DNA of 64,000 bases from Heliocidaris tuberculata (lineage: Eukaryota > Echinodermata > Echinoidea > Camarodonta > Echinometridae), in contig CM046850.1 of NCBI GenBank assembly GCA_025618425.1, forward strand, positions 10,812,768 through 10,876,767. Direction: 5' to 3'. Position 1 is the stretch's first letter; the number at the start of each line of letters is the position of its first letter. Under the pieces are notes generated by a model. That model saw nothing but the letters and a program-made list of their open reading frames with translations, was not told where the DNA came from and did no database searches. A program made the translations under genes and the position numbers. Shown in pieces: positions 30,387 to 41,917 of this stretch.

Positions 30387-30893
30387 TATGTTTTCGTCAA
30401 GTCCAACCAAAACGAGAGACCTAAGACTAAGTTACATAGATCTACTTGTCTGATTGATCCTTTGGTTGAAAGGTTGCTGAAAGTTTATCTACGGTAAGTA
30501 ACACTAAGACTAATTAGATGAGAGGTCTATAGACTCTAGTCTATATTTTATCAATGCTTGACGAACTTAACAAAGGCCAATGTTTGATCAACTTGACAAA
30601 GACCAAAACTAACGTTTACAATAACAGTAAGTTTAGAGAATCTATCGTCTATAAGACTATAGATCTAACTTAGACTGCGGAGAGAATAAATGGTGGCTAA
30701 ACTTAACTTTACCTAGCCCTAAGTTAGGTTAAGTTAGGCTAGGTTATGAGCAAATTCAATGAGTAAAAGTTAGATCTAGAGCTAGATCCCTGGCTCCAGA
30801 TCTAAGTAAGGTCTAGCTGTCTAGATATATTATATTATAGGCCTAATTCCTAACAACATGTAGATCTAGATCTAAACTAAACTAAACAAGGCC

Positions 30894-31016
30894 GGCGCTA
30901 ATGCACTTTAGCATCCATGCGCATTGGGTACTGGTACCCTACCCCTACCCCTACCCCTAACCCTAGGCTAAGGGTAAGGGTAGGGTAGGGTATGGATGCT
31001 AAAGTGCATTAGCGCC
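30894..31016. mobile_element. 123-bp palindromic MITE with telomere-like core, right arm only
   Basis: Terminal inverted repeats GGCGCTAATGCACTTTAGCA (inverse at 31016) flanked by the 8-bp duplication ACAAGGCC (30886-30893 and 31017-31024). The centre is a fold of CCCTACCCCTA repeats against AGGGTAGGGTA repeats. The left arm shows the empty site aggccttgttt near 4325. Confidence 0.9.
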
Positions 31017-31920
31017 ACAAGGCCTAGATCTAACTGTTAAAGCTATTAAACTCCAGCCCGGTCCCAGCCCCAGGACCATTACAGGTCCAGGAGTCCAGGC
31101 AGTGTATCTGGAGGCCGGGGGGGGGGGGGGGGGGGCATGGTATGGGCATCATTCCGTTTAAAATCAGAGCTAGCCTATGGTCTGCATTATGGTCTAGTCA
31201 CTAGTGTCTGTAAAATCTACAGAGAGAGAGAGAGACCCTCCCCCCCCCTAAAAAATTTCGAACCTGTCAGTGTCACTGACTGTTAACGTTACTAGACCAT
31301 CTACTCAACTTGACATGATTTAGTCTCACTGTTGTTGGTTCTTAATTTGAGCCTAATTTGGGGGAAGGGGGGGGGGGGGCTTGTATTGTAGTGTAGATCT
31401 ACTTACTAAGCTGTTAATTCTACTAGCTCCTGATCTAGAGCCTAATGTTGGGCCAAATAATAGTGGTCTAGATTCTAAGTTAGGCTAGAGTCTAATCTCT
31501 AGACTCTAAATTTAAGATATCTAACATCAATTTACATCATACATGTCACTGACTAACATTAGATCTAGAGTTTATGTAGATTTAGAACTAAGTTAGAGAC
31601 CTTTTTCTTATTTGTAGGTCTAACATTTAGATCTAACAGTTAGTCTAAATCTTAAACTCACTCCTCCAGGCTCCTTATCTTTTTGTTTTATTATTTGTTT
31701 GTTTTAGGCAGTTTTGATTCTTTTTGTTTTGATCAAAGCATTTCCAGTAGATCTAGAAGCAGTCTAAGTTACAGGCCAATAAAATGATTTTTAAAAGGGA
31801 GAAATAAAAATAATCATTAGATCAATTTGACATATGGCAATAACTAAGTAAAACTGAAATTTTCAGAGAGAATTTTTTCATTAGGGCTACAAATCCGAAA
31901 CAGGGATGTCAAAGATCTAG

Positions 31921-32116
31921 CAGTGGCAGATTTAGGGGGCATCCCCTTTTTGCTTTTCAGAGAATTTGAAGGAAAACTGGACCCTCCCCCCCCCCAAAAG
32001 AAATAAATTATAAAATAAGATAACCTTCATTTTTCTTTTCTTGTCAGAAAGTTTTCTGAGATATGTGCCCCCCCCCCCCCCCCTTGACAAAATCCTGATT
32101 CCTGGATCCGCCTCTG
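31921..32116. mobile_element. hAT-like MITE, right-arm copy of 3228-3411
   Basis: Ends CAGTGGCAGATTTAG and CCTGGATCCGCCTCTG with flanking gatctag on both sides. Confidence 0.75.
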
Positions 32117-33807
32117 GATCTAGAGTAGATGTATTATGTACACTTGCTGTTCATAAATCCCTAAGTCTACATTGAGAAAAAGGGGCGAATCCCAACATTT
32201 GTTTGAGTGGGAGTGTAGTAAGTTGTAAATCATATTATATGTCACTATGGCCTTTATTATGATTTATCTTTTGCCATTTCGCTATATAAACTCTTGATAA
32301 ATTGAAGTAGGTTAAATTTTATGTTTCACTTTTTTTTTCAAGTTGAATAATTACATAAATTTCTATCATATGACCAACCATTCTATTTGAGATGAGACTA
32401 AATGTGAATTTCTAATATGAAATGAAAGTCCATTCCATGAAGAAATATTAAAAGAACCTTATATATTTATGAACCTGTTTCTTTGTAGTCTTATGGTTTG
32501 TTACTTTCTCCATCTATTTTTGCAGCATAAAAGAATGGGCCAGGATTAAACACTGGAAAACCAGGCAAATCCCTGTACAAAGATGAGGATATTAAGGGCG
32601 AGACACATTTGCTGAAAGACTGCCAGCAAGCTTGAAAGATCTGGTAATTATTTTGTTTCATTCAACTCTAAAATGAAGTTAAAGATTCCTTTGGAGATGG
32701 AAACTGATAAGTAGTTTTTATATAGATACTTTACATACAGTACAACATCCCCCATCAATTATGTCATTATAAATAAGACATAAAGCAAGTCAGAATTCAT
32801 CTGGTCAAATAATTTATTTACTACTTTTATTTTTAAAATCATTATTATTCTTAGCATTGCTATTTTGTCTTTTAAAGCAAATTATTATTATTTTTCAGTA
32901 TTTTCATTTTGCTTTGTTATTTCTTATCCTGGCAAAAATACAATAATGATCTAAATTCCTTTCTTACTAAATTTACAGGAGAAAGTGCTGGATGTAGTTT
33001 GGTCAACATACAGGCTTGTTTCATGCAGTACAAGAACATGAGGAAGAACGAGGGAAGAGAAGTAGAACTGGTGCCATCATCATTTCAGGTCATCACACTC
33101 CTGTTTCCCATCCTCAAGGAAAAACACTTACTAACGTACTAGTATTGTTGATTTCACATCCTTACCTAAGAGAGTAAGTACAATTTTATTTATAGTACAG
33201 TACATGTAACAATCCAATTGTTTTCCCAATGCATCAATTCATGGAAATTGGGGATGGGTGTTCATTCAAAGTCATGTCAATTAGTTGTGCTGCTTTGTTT
33301 TAACAGGGAAATAATTTATACCCTGATCTTCTATTTACTAACATAAGCTTTGTCATGGTCCTACACAACGATAGCATTTAATACATAAACACTGATCATG
33401 CATGCTTGTGTTATAGTCTCTTGCTATGTTAGATGCTATTTTCTCATCTTATTAAATTTCTGTTTATTCAAGAAAATGTTTAGTAATTTTGATGTATGTG
33501 TTTTGTGAATTGTATCTCAAAAATGTTATACAACTATACAAGTCACTTTGTAGCTATGATGTAATGCTTGTTGTTAGGAAAGCTATATCATTGTTTAATT
33601 CTTTTATTATTTTGCAGGGCATGTACACACCTACAAGAGATTGTACCTGGTAGCTGATGCAAAAGGATGCTCTCAAGAACAAGAGGGAGTCGAAGGGAAT
33701 GAACTTGATGCCATTCATCGTTCTCAGATAGCAGTGTCTCTCCCCAGTCCATCGACTGCTAATATTAATACTACCTGTGTCACCACACCCTTCCTTGTAG
33801 TTCCTAG

Positions 33808-33988
33808 CAGTGGCGGATCCGGGGGGGGGGGGGGGGGGGGCGGGGGCCCGGGCCCCCTCCCCTGGGACCAAAAAGGGGCCCAAAAAATGCTGAGGACCTT
33901 TTTTTTTTATTTTTTTTTTTATTTTGCTTGTCAGAAAATTTTGTGAATATTGAGCCCCCTCCCTCAAGAAAGCCTGGATCCGCCACTG
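33808..33988. mobile_element. hAT-like MITE, right-arm copy of 1375-1553
   Basis: Perfect 8-bp duplication GTTCCTAG at 33800-33807 and 33989-33996; ends CAGTGGCGGATCC and GGATCCGCCACTG. Interrupts the fourth exon-like block. Confidence 0.88.
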
Positions 33989-35364
33989 GTTCCTAGTACC
34001 CAGTACCCCTTGCTCCCCCCTCGATCCTCAAATGATCTCACAATGGAGTGTGCAAGGACACACCAAAGGCATAACATAGTCCATTCATTTTAGTATTTTG
34101 AATAACAGTCTTACCCCCATGAAGAATTTCATTTCACAGCCCCTACAACTATCTTACTTCTCTTCTTTAATTTAACTATGTTATGCACTACCACTGGTTA
34201 GAATGTTATTTAGTCTGCAATTATAAGTAAATTCTTCAGTGGGGCTTTTCAGAGTTTGTCAAATCTCTATTTCAAAATTTAACTGTGGTTAATGTCGTTG
34301 AATATCAATTTATGTTCCCCTCCCCCTACGTAATCATTGCAATTAGATGCATCTTACTAGCAGTATGTTCCATGTATTCTGGAAGTGGGGGGGGGGGGGT
34401 GTGAGCTAATTGTATTTGCTTACTACATCATACATTCTTGGGGATGACTTCCCTTTCCACGCTGATGGAGCCTAAACTTACCTGAATACAATACTATAAC
34501 TGAAAATATTTACGTGATTTCTCAATATACTGTTTTAAGGAAAATCCATATTGGTCTATTATTTTGTTAAAGGTGCTTGTTGTAGAAATCTATCTCATTT
34601 AAAGTTTTGAATCACAGTATTAAATAACTGTTTAAGTCTTTTTAATATTTGTATTGTTTAATGATAATCTTTCCAATTATATTCATTTTTTTCAGCTCTC
34701 AAAAACAGAATACAATGGGTACTGAACAATTTTGAAAGAGAGAGGGGAAGGGAATAGAGAAAGAGAGAGAGAGAGAGGGGGGGGGGGGATAGAGAGGGGA
34801 ATAAAGAGAAGAGAGAGAGAGGGGGAGAAGAAATAGGGAAAGACATTTAAAAGTGTGTATTTTTTCAATGCAACTTTGAAAACGTATTCTCTGGAGTCAT
34901 TTAAAGATTTTCCATAATATGGGGCAAAGTATTGCTTTTGCTTTGTTGAAAAATGTCTGATTTTTTTTTTTTTAAATCAACCATGAGTGTGTTTTGAGAT
35001 AACTTATACACAGATACATAGAATATCCAACAATACCGACAACTTTCCCCCTGTATTTACAATTTGAAAGAAAGGAGAAAATTGCAAGGTATGCAGTTGT
35101 GACTGCGATTTTATTTGAGGTATGTTGGTATGGAAGTGAGTATACTTGATAGAATGTGAAGTAATAAAACAAACCAATTAGAAAGGAGAGGGTGTGTGAG
35201 GAGTCCTATCATATTGCAACCTCCCACTTAGCCATTTATTTCCACCCCCCCCCCCCCCCCCCCCCTGGTAGCTGCACCAAATCCAAATTGCAGAGAGAAT
35301 TTTTTTTTTTTTAAAGTTTGGGGAAATTGTGCATATTACTAGTATGTCACAGAAATAAGGTTAT

Positions 35365-36007
35365 GACCATGTGTCATAGACAATCTACTCGTCATAAATG
35401 GAAAACAAAAATTTCCGTTAGACTTGGTCCAGCAAGAAATTCAAGTAGATCTACTCTCCTAATGTCTGGTACCCGTATTCTAGATAATTATAAGCCTGCA
35501 CCACTATTTTCAATTAAGGAAATATATTTTTCAGATCATTTTGTCTATAAAACATGGTCAGTCGTGAGTGTATAAAACAAAACTGCTTGAATTATTCCGA
35601 ATAGACGACAAAGATCATTTTTAAAAAAAATGTATTTAAAATACACGATATGAAGAAAAAAAACCGCAGCTATGATTATTCCGAATAGAAAACGGCAAAT
35701 ATCACTTTTGTAATTTCTCAACATGTGTCACTTGACCAATTTAACAACTTTTAGAAATCCAAATAATAAATGATTTCAAAATTAAACAATATAAAACTCT
35801 TATAGAATTATTTTGATGACTACAATGATGAACTTCAAATGAATACTATCACGACATTCTCATCATCAAAAACGACATCGCCCTCTCTCCAGCACGACTT
35901 TTTAGTGAATATCGTGTGCGGTGTGCACTGTTTTTTCGCCGTTTGTCGTGTAGTAAGTCGTTTTGTCGTGTCGTGTGTCGTGTGTCGTATTCGGTGTGAA
36001 TCCGCCT
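35365..36007. other. Noncoding spacer with GTCGTGT repeats
   Basis: No gene seen. At about 35930-36000 the + strand repeats GTCGTGT and related words (roughly eight imperfect copies), just before a TTAA MITE. Confidence 0.55.
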
Positions 36008-36011
36008 TTAA

Positions 36012-36500
36012 AGGGGGTACCCAATGCTGAAACAATGTTAGTTCATTTAAAAGATCATGATTTTATTAGCAGAAAATCATCTGCCTTAAGTTTTTTAAAA
36101 ATTCGTGTTGCCAGAAAAATCCCCGAAATATGGTAAGACTTCAGGATATTTTGGCCCCTCAGCTGTGTCCCTATTTCAGCTAGGTAACCACAATGACGTC
36201 AAAGTGGTTACCCAGGTTCGCGTATTGCAGATGTGTTGCGCGCTAGACTGTACAAAATGCATTACACCTTGCGCGCATTTTGCTATAATTGCGCGACAAG
36301 GTAACCACTTTGACGTCATTGTGGTTACCTAGCTGAAATTGGGACACAGCTGAGGGGCCAAAATATCCTGAAATCTTACCATATTTCGAGGATTTTCTGG
36401 CAACACGAATTTAAAAAAAAATTGAAGGCAGATGATTTTCTTCTAATAAAATCATGATCTTTTAAATGAACTAACATTGTTTCAGCATTGGGTACCCCCT
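36012..36500. mobile_element. TTAA palindromic MITE, 489 bp (copy A)
   Basis: Inverted repeats of about 200 bp begin AGGGGGTACCCAATGCTG. TTAA lies at 36008-36011 and 36501-36504. Copy B at 46034-46522 has the same length and is nearly identical. The inner part repeats GGTAACCACTTTGACGTCA in both orientations. No coding frame. Confidence 0.9.
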
Positions 36501-36504
36501 TTAA

Positions 36505-36800
36505 GGTGTGCGGTGGCCTCTAGAGACACACGCGATATGATGTCAGTGTCTGATATCGTTGAGCTGGTTTTCGACCGGATTGCATGTGAGGAGTTCTGCA
36601 TGTCATGGGACGCTGGATAGGACCGCTGAGTTTGTACATGTGGCCGAAGACCAGCACTGCTTTGCCGAAAACCGGCTCCAAGACGGGAAAATTAATATTA
36701 TTAATATTAAAAGAAATGGGGAAAATCGTGCAATGTCGACCTGCTGTCGATAATATATTTTTCAAAAATAATGAAAGATACATGTGTTATGTGTACATGT
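36505..36800. other. Fragments of other inverted-repeat elements
   Basis: GTGTGCGGTGGCC at 36508 is the end sequence of the element at 39784-40202. GAAAATCGTGCAATGTCGAC with the following bases to 36775 matches the inverse of 57060-57110. No gene seen. Confidence 0.45.
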
Positions 36801-36879
36801 TAGTGGCGTATCTAGGGATAATGTCGCCCAGGGCAAAAAATTTAATTGCGCCCCCCCCCCCCGTCCAAACTTAAACGTT

Positions 36880-37085
36880 ATAAGCCAGTTCGTAAAGGTC
36901 ATTTGTACCGAGTACGATTGACCTACATAAGCTGTCATTTATAGTACGCACCACTATGCGCGCCGCACCAGTATGATTTTACATGTTAAACAATTAGCGC
37001 GTCCACCAAAACAAATTCGCGTACGCGTGCAAATGGGGGTCATTTCAGGGTCACTTGTACCATGAACTAATTATGAACTGGCTTA
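36880..37085. mobile_element. Palindromic MITE, about 206 bp
   Basis: Inverted ends ATAAGCCAGTTCGTAA and TTATGAACTGGCTTAT, with GGTCATTTGTACC and GGGTCACTTGTACC in the subterminal arms. Target duplication unclear. Confidence 0.6.
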
Positions 37086-37950
37086 TTGTATAGTCAAGGA
37101 TTGTAATTCGGAACAGATTGTATTACCGAACGTGTATTGTTAAGCGCCTAAAATGGGTTTTCATACGCGTGGGATTACGCGTATCAAAACCACACTATTG
37201 AAACAAAGGTTGTATCTTTTTCCCATAGGTTTCACACGTTCGGAAATAGAGTACCTTTTTCAAGGGACCAAAACGCCGCGTCGTTGGGAAGGGGTTCACT
37301 CGGAAGGGAATATCGTATTAAATCTACGTTGTCTTTTTAAAATTCCACCAACTTTTTTTTCTGTAGGACTTTGAGCATTCATTATGTAAGTTTGACAGAT
37401 ATTCGTTTGATATTTTATTTGCTATCATTGATTTTCTGAAAAGTGTTCGGACACTGGATCCACTGCCATACAAGCGAGGGAGCGAAGCGACCGACCGAAT
37501 ACTAATTTTTTGGAATTTTTTACCCTTAAATAAACCGTACTTTCTTATACATTTTATACTCAGGAAAATTTGCAATTTGCATCAAGCAATACAATTTCGA
37601 ATTTTGAGCAATGAAGAATACTTTTTTGTAAATTCAGCCCTTCCTCAAATGCGGCACATAATTAACGAAAAGCCAGTGGTGGCATTCTGAAAATTGTTGT
37701 GCCTTTTGTTGTATCTTCCGGAGATAATAGGCCCTACCGCGCTAATATTGTAGTAAGTTGGTATAATTCTGAAAATTCTATATAAGGATCGCCTTTATAT
37801 TATCTTTAACACGTCCATTTTTTGACACTTTACCAATCAAGATGGATTTTATATAGGTAGGTCAACCAATGGGAGCACCCTTTATGTCCAACCAGAGCTA
37901 TCCATACAGAGAGTCCTGACACTGGAGGTCGCTTCTGATTGGTCAGTCAT

Positions 37951-38019
37951 TTCATGGAGCTTCAAAAAGTTCCCTCTCATAGAGAATGTACGTGAAAGGG
38001 AACTATTGGAAGCTCCATG
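37951..38019. repeat. Hairpin of about 69 bp
   Basis: CATGGAGCTTC...AGTTCCCT pairs with AGGGAACT...GAAGCTCCATG, in CCAAT-containing noncoding DNA. Probably a tiny inverted-repeat element. Confidence 0.6.
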
Positions 38020-38309
38020 ATCCGCCATGTTTTAAACAAAGACCGCGTACGCGCATGCTTATCATGCGCGTGTCACAACTCTCTCTATCAACGCGCTCTG
38101 TGTCCAACATAAGGATGCGCTTTGCGTGTATATCAGTTTCGGGCGTCGTTATTGAATTACGCGTTTATAATGCGCTTTGCGTTCTTGGACTGCAATTAAT
38201 TAACAAAATGACTCACCCCTATGATTCACCCTCTTCTGCTCGAACCAAGACACATATTGATGCAAAATCATTGAATCCCACCTGAAAATTCTTCAAAATG
38301 TCTCCTCTA

Positions 38310-39311
38310 CAGGGGCGTCGCTAGAACATTTTGAATGGGGGGGGGGGGGGGGGTGACACCCAAATTTGCCGACAAAAATGCTGCACCCTAATCTACCCCC
38401 ACAAATAATAATGAAAGAAAATCGCAGATGTAAAGATCTTGATCATACGGGCCCATTTTTGCAAGGGGGACGGATGCCTTTCGCCCGAAATATCAACTTT
38501 TCGATTTCTAAATTTCTGCTAGCGAGCGAAGCGAGCTAGCACATTTTTATTTACCTTTCGTGGTGAAAATGTATAGAAGTTACATACAGAAGTTAAACAA
38601 TTATCTGGGAACCTCGCTGCCAAAATATATGGATATTCTGGCACCTCACTGCCCGAAATATGAAGTGGTAGTTGTCCGAATATCGGAAGTTTGAAAATCC
38701 TCGGGGGAGGGGGGCAGCCCATTGCATAAGGGGGACACCTTTTGCCCGAATATTAACTTTTCCATTTCTAAATTTTTGCAAGCGAGCGAAGCGAGCGAGC
38801 AAATTTTTAAAAAACTTTTCGTAGTGAAAATGTACAGAAGTTACATACATAAGTTACATAATTATCTGGGAACCTCGCTGCCTAAATATGTGGATATTCT
38901 AGCACCTCTCTGCCCGAATATGAATGTCGGAACTTTGAAAATCCTGGAGGGGGGGGGGGGGGGGGGCTGCAGCCCATTGCAGAAGGGGGACGCCTTTTGC
39001 CCGAATAGTATCATTCCAGTATTTCTGCGAGCGAGCGAAGCAAGCGAGCAAAAAAAAAATGGCCAGGCTTTCCTTCTTTTTCTGTCCTTCCCTTTTCCTT
39101 TCCTTTTTTTCTTTCTGTTTTTTGTTTTCCTTTAATTTCCTCTCCTTTCTCTTTTCTCCTTTTACTTTTCTCTTTCCTCTTCTCTCTCCCTTTTTCCCTC
39201 TTTTTTTTTTGCCGGCAGAGTAGACGCATTTACTGACAGCAATTTTGAGGGGGGGATGTGACACCCCCTACCCCCCCCCCCCCCCCCCCCCCCCCCCTAG
39301 CGACGCCCCTG
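38310..39311. mobile_element. hAT-like element, 1002 bp, perfect 8-bp TSD
   Basis: Inverted ends CAGGGGCGTCGCTAG and CTAGCGACGCCCCTG flanked by CTCCTCTA (38302-38309 and 39312-39319). The interior holds about 2.2 tandem copies of a 260-bp unit (38465-39050) with GCGAGCGAAGCGAGC and TTTTGCCCGAATATTAAC words, then a polypyrimidine block (39065-39210). Fragments of the same family lie at 19750, 20150-21475, 47500-47830 and 59600-59690. Confidence 0.88.
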
Positions 39312-39783
39312 CTCCTCTATGAGATCTTGAATCACACACAGTCTCCATTCGAGCATGTAATGTCTGATTCTGAGCTCGAAAAATTGCCGAGATCATGAGA
39401 TACAACAGCTAGAAGCTGTTGTGAGTTTTGTTGTAATTACCATAGAAGCTGTCGAACCTTTGAAAATACTAATTTATACACTTTATACACTTTATACACC
39501 TATATTTGGGGCGCAGAGAGGCGGATAAAACTTATACAATATAGAGCAGAGCAACGAGAGGAGTATATGTTTTCTTCACATTTTGAACCCTTTAAAAAAA
39601 TATTTATGAATTATATCCTATTTGGGCGCTGAAATATGAGATCCTGAAAAAATGTTATACGCGAGGGAGCAAAGCGACTGAGATTTAGAAAAATTTCACA
39701 TTTCAAACCCCCCCCCCCCCAAAAAAAAAAATGTATTTCTAATGCATTTACCCTGCAGATAGGCCGGGGCGCATAATCCATAA

Positions 39784-40202
39784 AGCCCACCGCACACTAT
39801 ACCACAATGTATACGATCGGTCTACGATCCGATTTTCAAAGAAACTGTTATAGCATTATATATAAACAGTTAAACACATAAAATATGTTTCATTGAGGTT
39901 CTGAATAGTTAGTAAAATCGAAATTACGGCCTATTACGAGCCTTCTAGTCGGAGGAAAGTCCAAATTGACTCCAAATCGTAGTGACGTCAGAGCAGTCCT
40001 TCGATTGTCTACGATTTGAAACTGATTTGGCCCTTATTCCGGATTTAAGGCTGCCATCGCACCAAATTCCTATGTTGAGTATTCACTTTATTGTTCAGAA
40101 CCTAAATAAGGTAGCTTTCACTTCTTAAAATGCCTATATTAAATGCTGTTGCGATTTATTTCTAAAATCGGATCGTAGTCGATCGTATAGTGTGCGGTGG
40201 CT
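39784..40202. mobile_element. Palindromic element, about 419 bp
   Basis: Ends AGCCCACCGCACACTATAC and GTATAGTGTGCGGTGGCT, followed inward by inverse CGATCGG/GATCCGATTTT words. The right flank is TTAA and the left ATAA, suggesting a decayed TTAA duplication. Confidence 0.65.
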
Positions 40203-40329
40203 TAAGGTTCATAATTTTTCTTCCTTTTCTCCCCTTTGTTTTTCTCTCTTGCGTATTTTGCACCCCTTGGAGTGCCGCCCGGGGCACGTGCCCCCAGCCC
40301 CCCCCCCCCCCTCCGTAGATACGTCACTG

Positions 40330-40665
40330 GTGCATGAGTTAGATACCTGGTTTAGAGAAAATAATATCCTTGAGGAAATATGGAATCGTGTGGATCATGT
40401 GGATAGCTGCTCGTAAAGGAAGTCATAGTTGCCAAATCACAACCTGAACACGTCATTATTTACTCCTTCGTCACACCGATGAGACCGAGAATGACAAAAG
40501 ACCGAACAGAAAAATTGCGTTACCCGTATGTCCAAGATTTGTAGGTGATAGGTCGGTTTTAGAGTCGGTTTGGCAGGGTAACTGGGCATGAGATATATAT
40601 CTATTTTTTAAAATTCTTTTATCAGATTATCTTCAAACAATCACCGATAAGTTTTCCATTTTTAA
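40330..40665. other. Upstream region of the LAMP-like gene
   Basis: Probably promoter or 5' untranslated sequence of the downstream exon. I see no clear TATA box or CpG island. A run of ATATATATCT lies about 70 bp before the start codon. Confidence 0.35.
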
Positions 40666-40996
40666 ATGTATAAAAACATTTTGATGCCTGGGTTGACTTC
40701 CAATTTAGGCTATTTTTTTTCTATATTCTTATATTTTTGCTTTTTGATCAATGTAGTGGCAGCTTTGGCTTCTTTCTCAGAAGTATGTGATGCAGATGAT
40801 AACGGAACCACTGGAGCTCCAATAACCACTGGGGTTTCAACAGCATCCACCACCAATATGACTACCGTGGTTAGCAACATGACTATTGCGGTCAGCAACA
40901 TGACTACCGAGGTTAGCGACATGACTACCGCGGCCATCAACATGACTACCGCGACCAGCCATAGTAAAAGTGAAATGACAATCACTACCCCGTCAG
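40666..40996 (+). CDS. LAMP/CD68-like glycoprotein, exon 1 (signal peptide and mucin stalk)
   Basis: 110 codons plus one base. The start is ATG 40666 (MYKNILMPG) or the in-frame ATG 40684. A hydrophobic segment LGYFFSIFLYFCFLINVVAA (about residues 14-33) looks like a signal peptide. It is followed by a Thr/Ser-rich stretch with a 7-residue repeat of the NMTTxVS type (five copies, one decayed to DMTT), giving an NGT and four NMT N-glycosylation sequons. The exon ends TCA G/GTAAGA, a consensus donor in phase 1. A signal peptide followed by a Thr-rich glycosylated stalk is the known layout before the luminal domain of LAMP/CD68 lysosomal membrane proteins. The next exon, at 51865, matches this phase exactly. 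Later exons, including the membrane anchor, were not found in the window. Confidence 0.6.
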
Positions 40997-41439
40997 GTAA
41001 GAATATTTAGGAATGGCATAGCGTGGGTCAAGCAGTTCAGGGGGTCACTGGTGTCACGGGAAGGGGAGGGGCACCGGTCTTAGCTAGGTACATGGATGAG
41101 ATATACGAAAATATAAGCGATAAGCGTGGGGTAGTGTATGAGCAGGGGTCGTATCACAAGTCCTTCTTCCCTTCTTCTCTCTCTCTCTCTCTCTTTCTTT
41201 AAATTGAATTAATTTGAATTAAATTGAAAAGGCTTTATTAATATTGCACTTCCCAGCCAAAAGGCTGAATTATGTACAATTCACAAGTTAAGAAATGACA
41301 TGGTGTAAAACTGATTTTAAAAGATTAAGAAATACTGTTTACATAGAGTCTAGCATAAAAATAACTCAAGATTTATGTGTGAAGATCAAAGGTAAAAGGC
41401 AAAGGAGATCAAATTATATACCAGTGTATGTACGGACCT
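40997..41439 (+). other. Start of LAMP-like intron 1, with antisense LINE tail
   Basis: CT microsatellite at about 41176-41200. At 41210-41300 the minus strand reads a hairpin word GCCTTTTGGCTGG then AATAAAGCC, resembling a LINE or gene 3' end in antisense. No exon seen. Confidence 0.35.
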
Positions 41440-41598
41440 GGGCCCCGTTGCATAAAACTTACCATTAATGGTAACTTTGCCATCAATGGTAACTTCCATG
41501 GAAACCTTGATTTTGATTGGCTGTTGAGTGATGTTACCATGGTAGTTACCATTGAGAGCAGAGTTACCATTGATGGTAAGTTTTATGCAACGGGGCCC
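41440..41598. mobile_element. Palindromic MITE, 159 bp
   Basis: Ends GGGCCCCGTTGCATAAAACT and AGTTTTATGCAACGGGGCCC are perfect inverse copies; the arms continue with TTACCATTAATGGTAA. Related ends occur at 44974-45245 and, more distantly, 46617-46758. Confidence 0.85.
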
Positions 41599-41917
41599 TG
41601 ATCTTATTCCTTCTTGGATTCTTCAAGATGTTTCCAATCTGTTAGCTGGTCCTGTGTGTTCTATTTTCAATGCATCATTTGCTCAAGCCTATGTCCCCCC
41701 TTTTTGGAAATCAGCTAATATCATTCCTATTCCCAAATTGAACCCACCTATTTCAACTGAAAACAACTTGAGACCCACCATCTCACTGACACCGGTTTCA
41801 GGAAAAGTTCTTGAGAATTTAATTCATAAATGGCTTTGGAAAGAGTATTTACCCCACCTTGATAACAGTCAGTTTGGTAGTGTAGCTGGTTCTTCAACTA
41901 CCTTGGCCCTTCTTGCT

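Larger units (their letters stand above)
30387..34100 (+). pseudogene. Putative spliced unit, right copy (transcribed rightward)
   Basis: Mirror copy of the left-arm unit. Exon 1 ends at 30493 (ACG/GTAAGT). Exon 2 is 32526-32643. Exon 3 is 32979-33173. Exon 4 begins at 33618 and is broken by a hAT-like MITE at 33808. Exon 3 has a 4-bp tandem duplication relative to the left copy and is 195 instead of 191 bp. An ATG (MFSSSPTK) lies in exon 1 of both copies and is soon followed by a stop. Exon 4 reads HVHTYKRLYLVADAKG onward for about 60 codons to the MITE. The MITE sits at the same place in both arms, so it predates the duplication. The promoter-like sequence beside the left copy is not present beside this one. 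Confidence 0.38.
30387..35364. repeat. Right arm of giant inverted duplication
   Basis: Reverse complement of the left arm with the BEL element removed. The inner breakpoint is at 30387 (tatgttttcgtc). The sequence remains alignable to position 35364, which matches window base 1, so the true outer end is unknown. It carries a private 123-bp MITE at 30894-31016 that the left arm lacks, and a private 23-bp insertion near 34.05 kb. The arm preserves all three internal splice acceptors and the first donor seen in the left arm. Confidence 0.93.
36801..40329. mobile_element. Composite hAT-like element, 3.5 kb, heavily nested
   Basis: Outer ends TAGTGGCGTATCTAGGG and CCTCCGTAGATACGTCACTG are inverse of each other with mismatches. 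Flanks gtacatgt and gtgcatga match at 6 of 8, so the duplication is decayed. Inside are a MITE (36880-37085), a complete hAT-like element (38310-39311), a palindromic element (39784-40202), and unassigned AT-rich DNA. No transposase frame is seen. Confidence 0.55.

Noticed and set aside
30940..30995. True telomere or chromosome end
   Set aside because: The repeats are short, in fold-back orientation and enclosed by transposon ends with an 8-bp duplication.
38722..39264. Long low-complexity frames on both strands
   Set aside because: Polypyrimidine interior of a hAT-like element; frames are composition artefacts.
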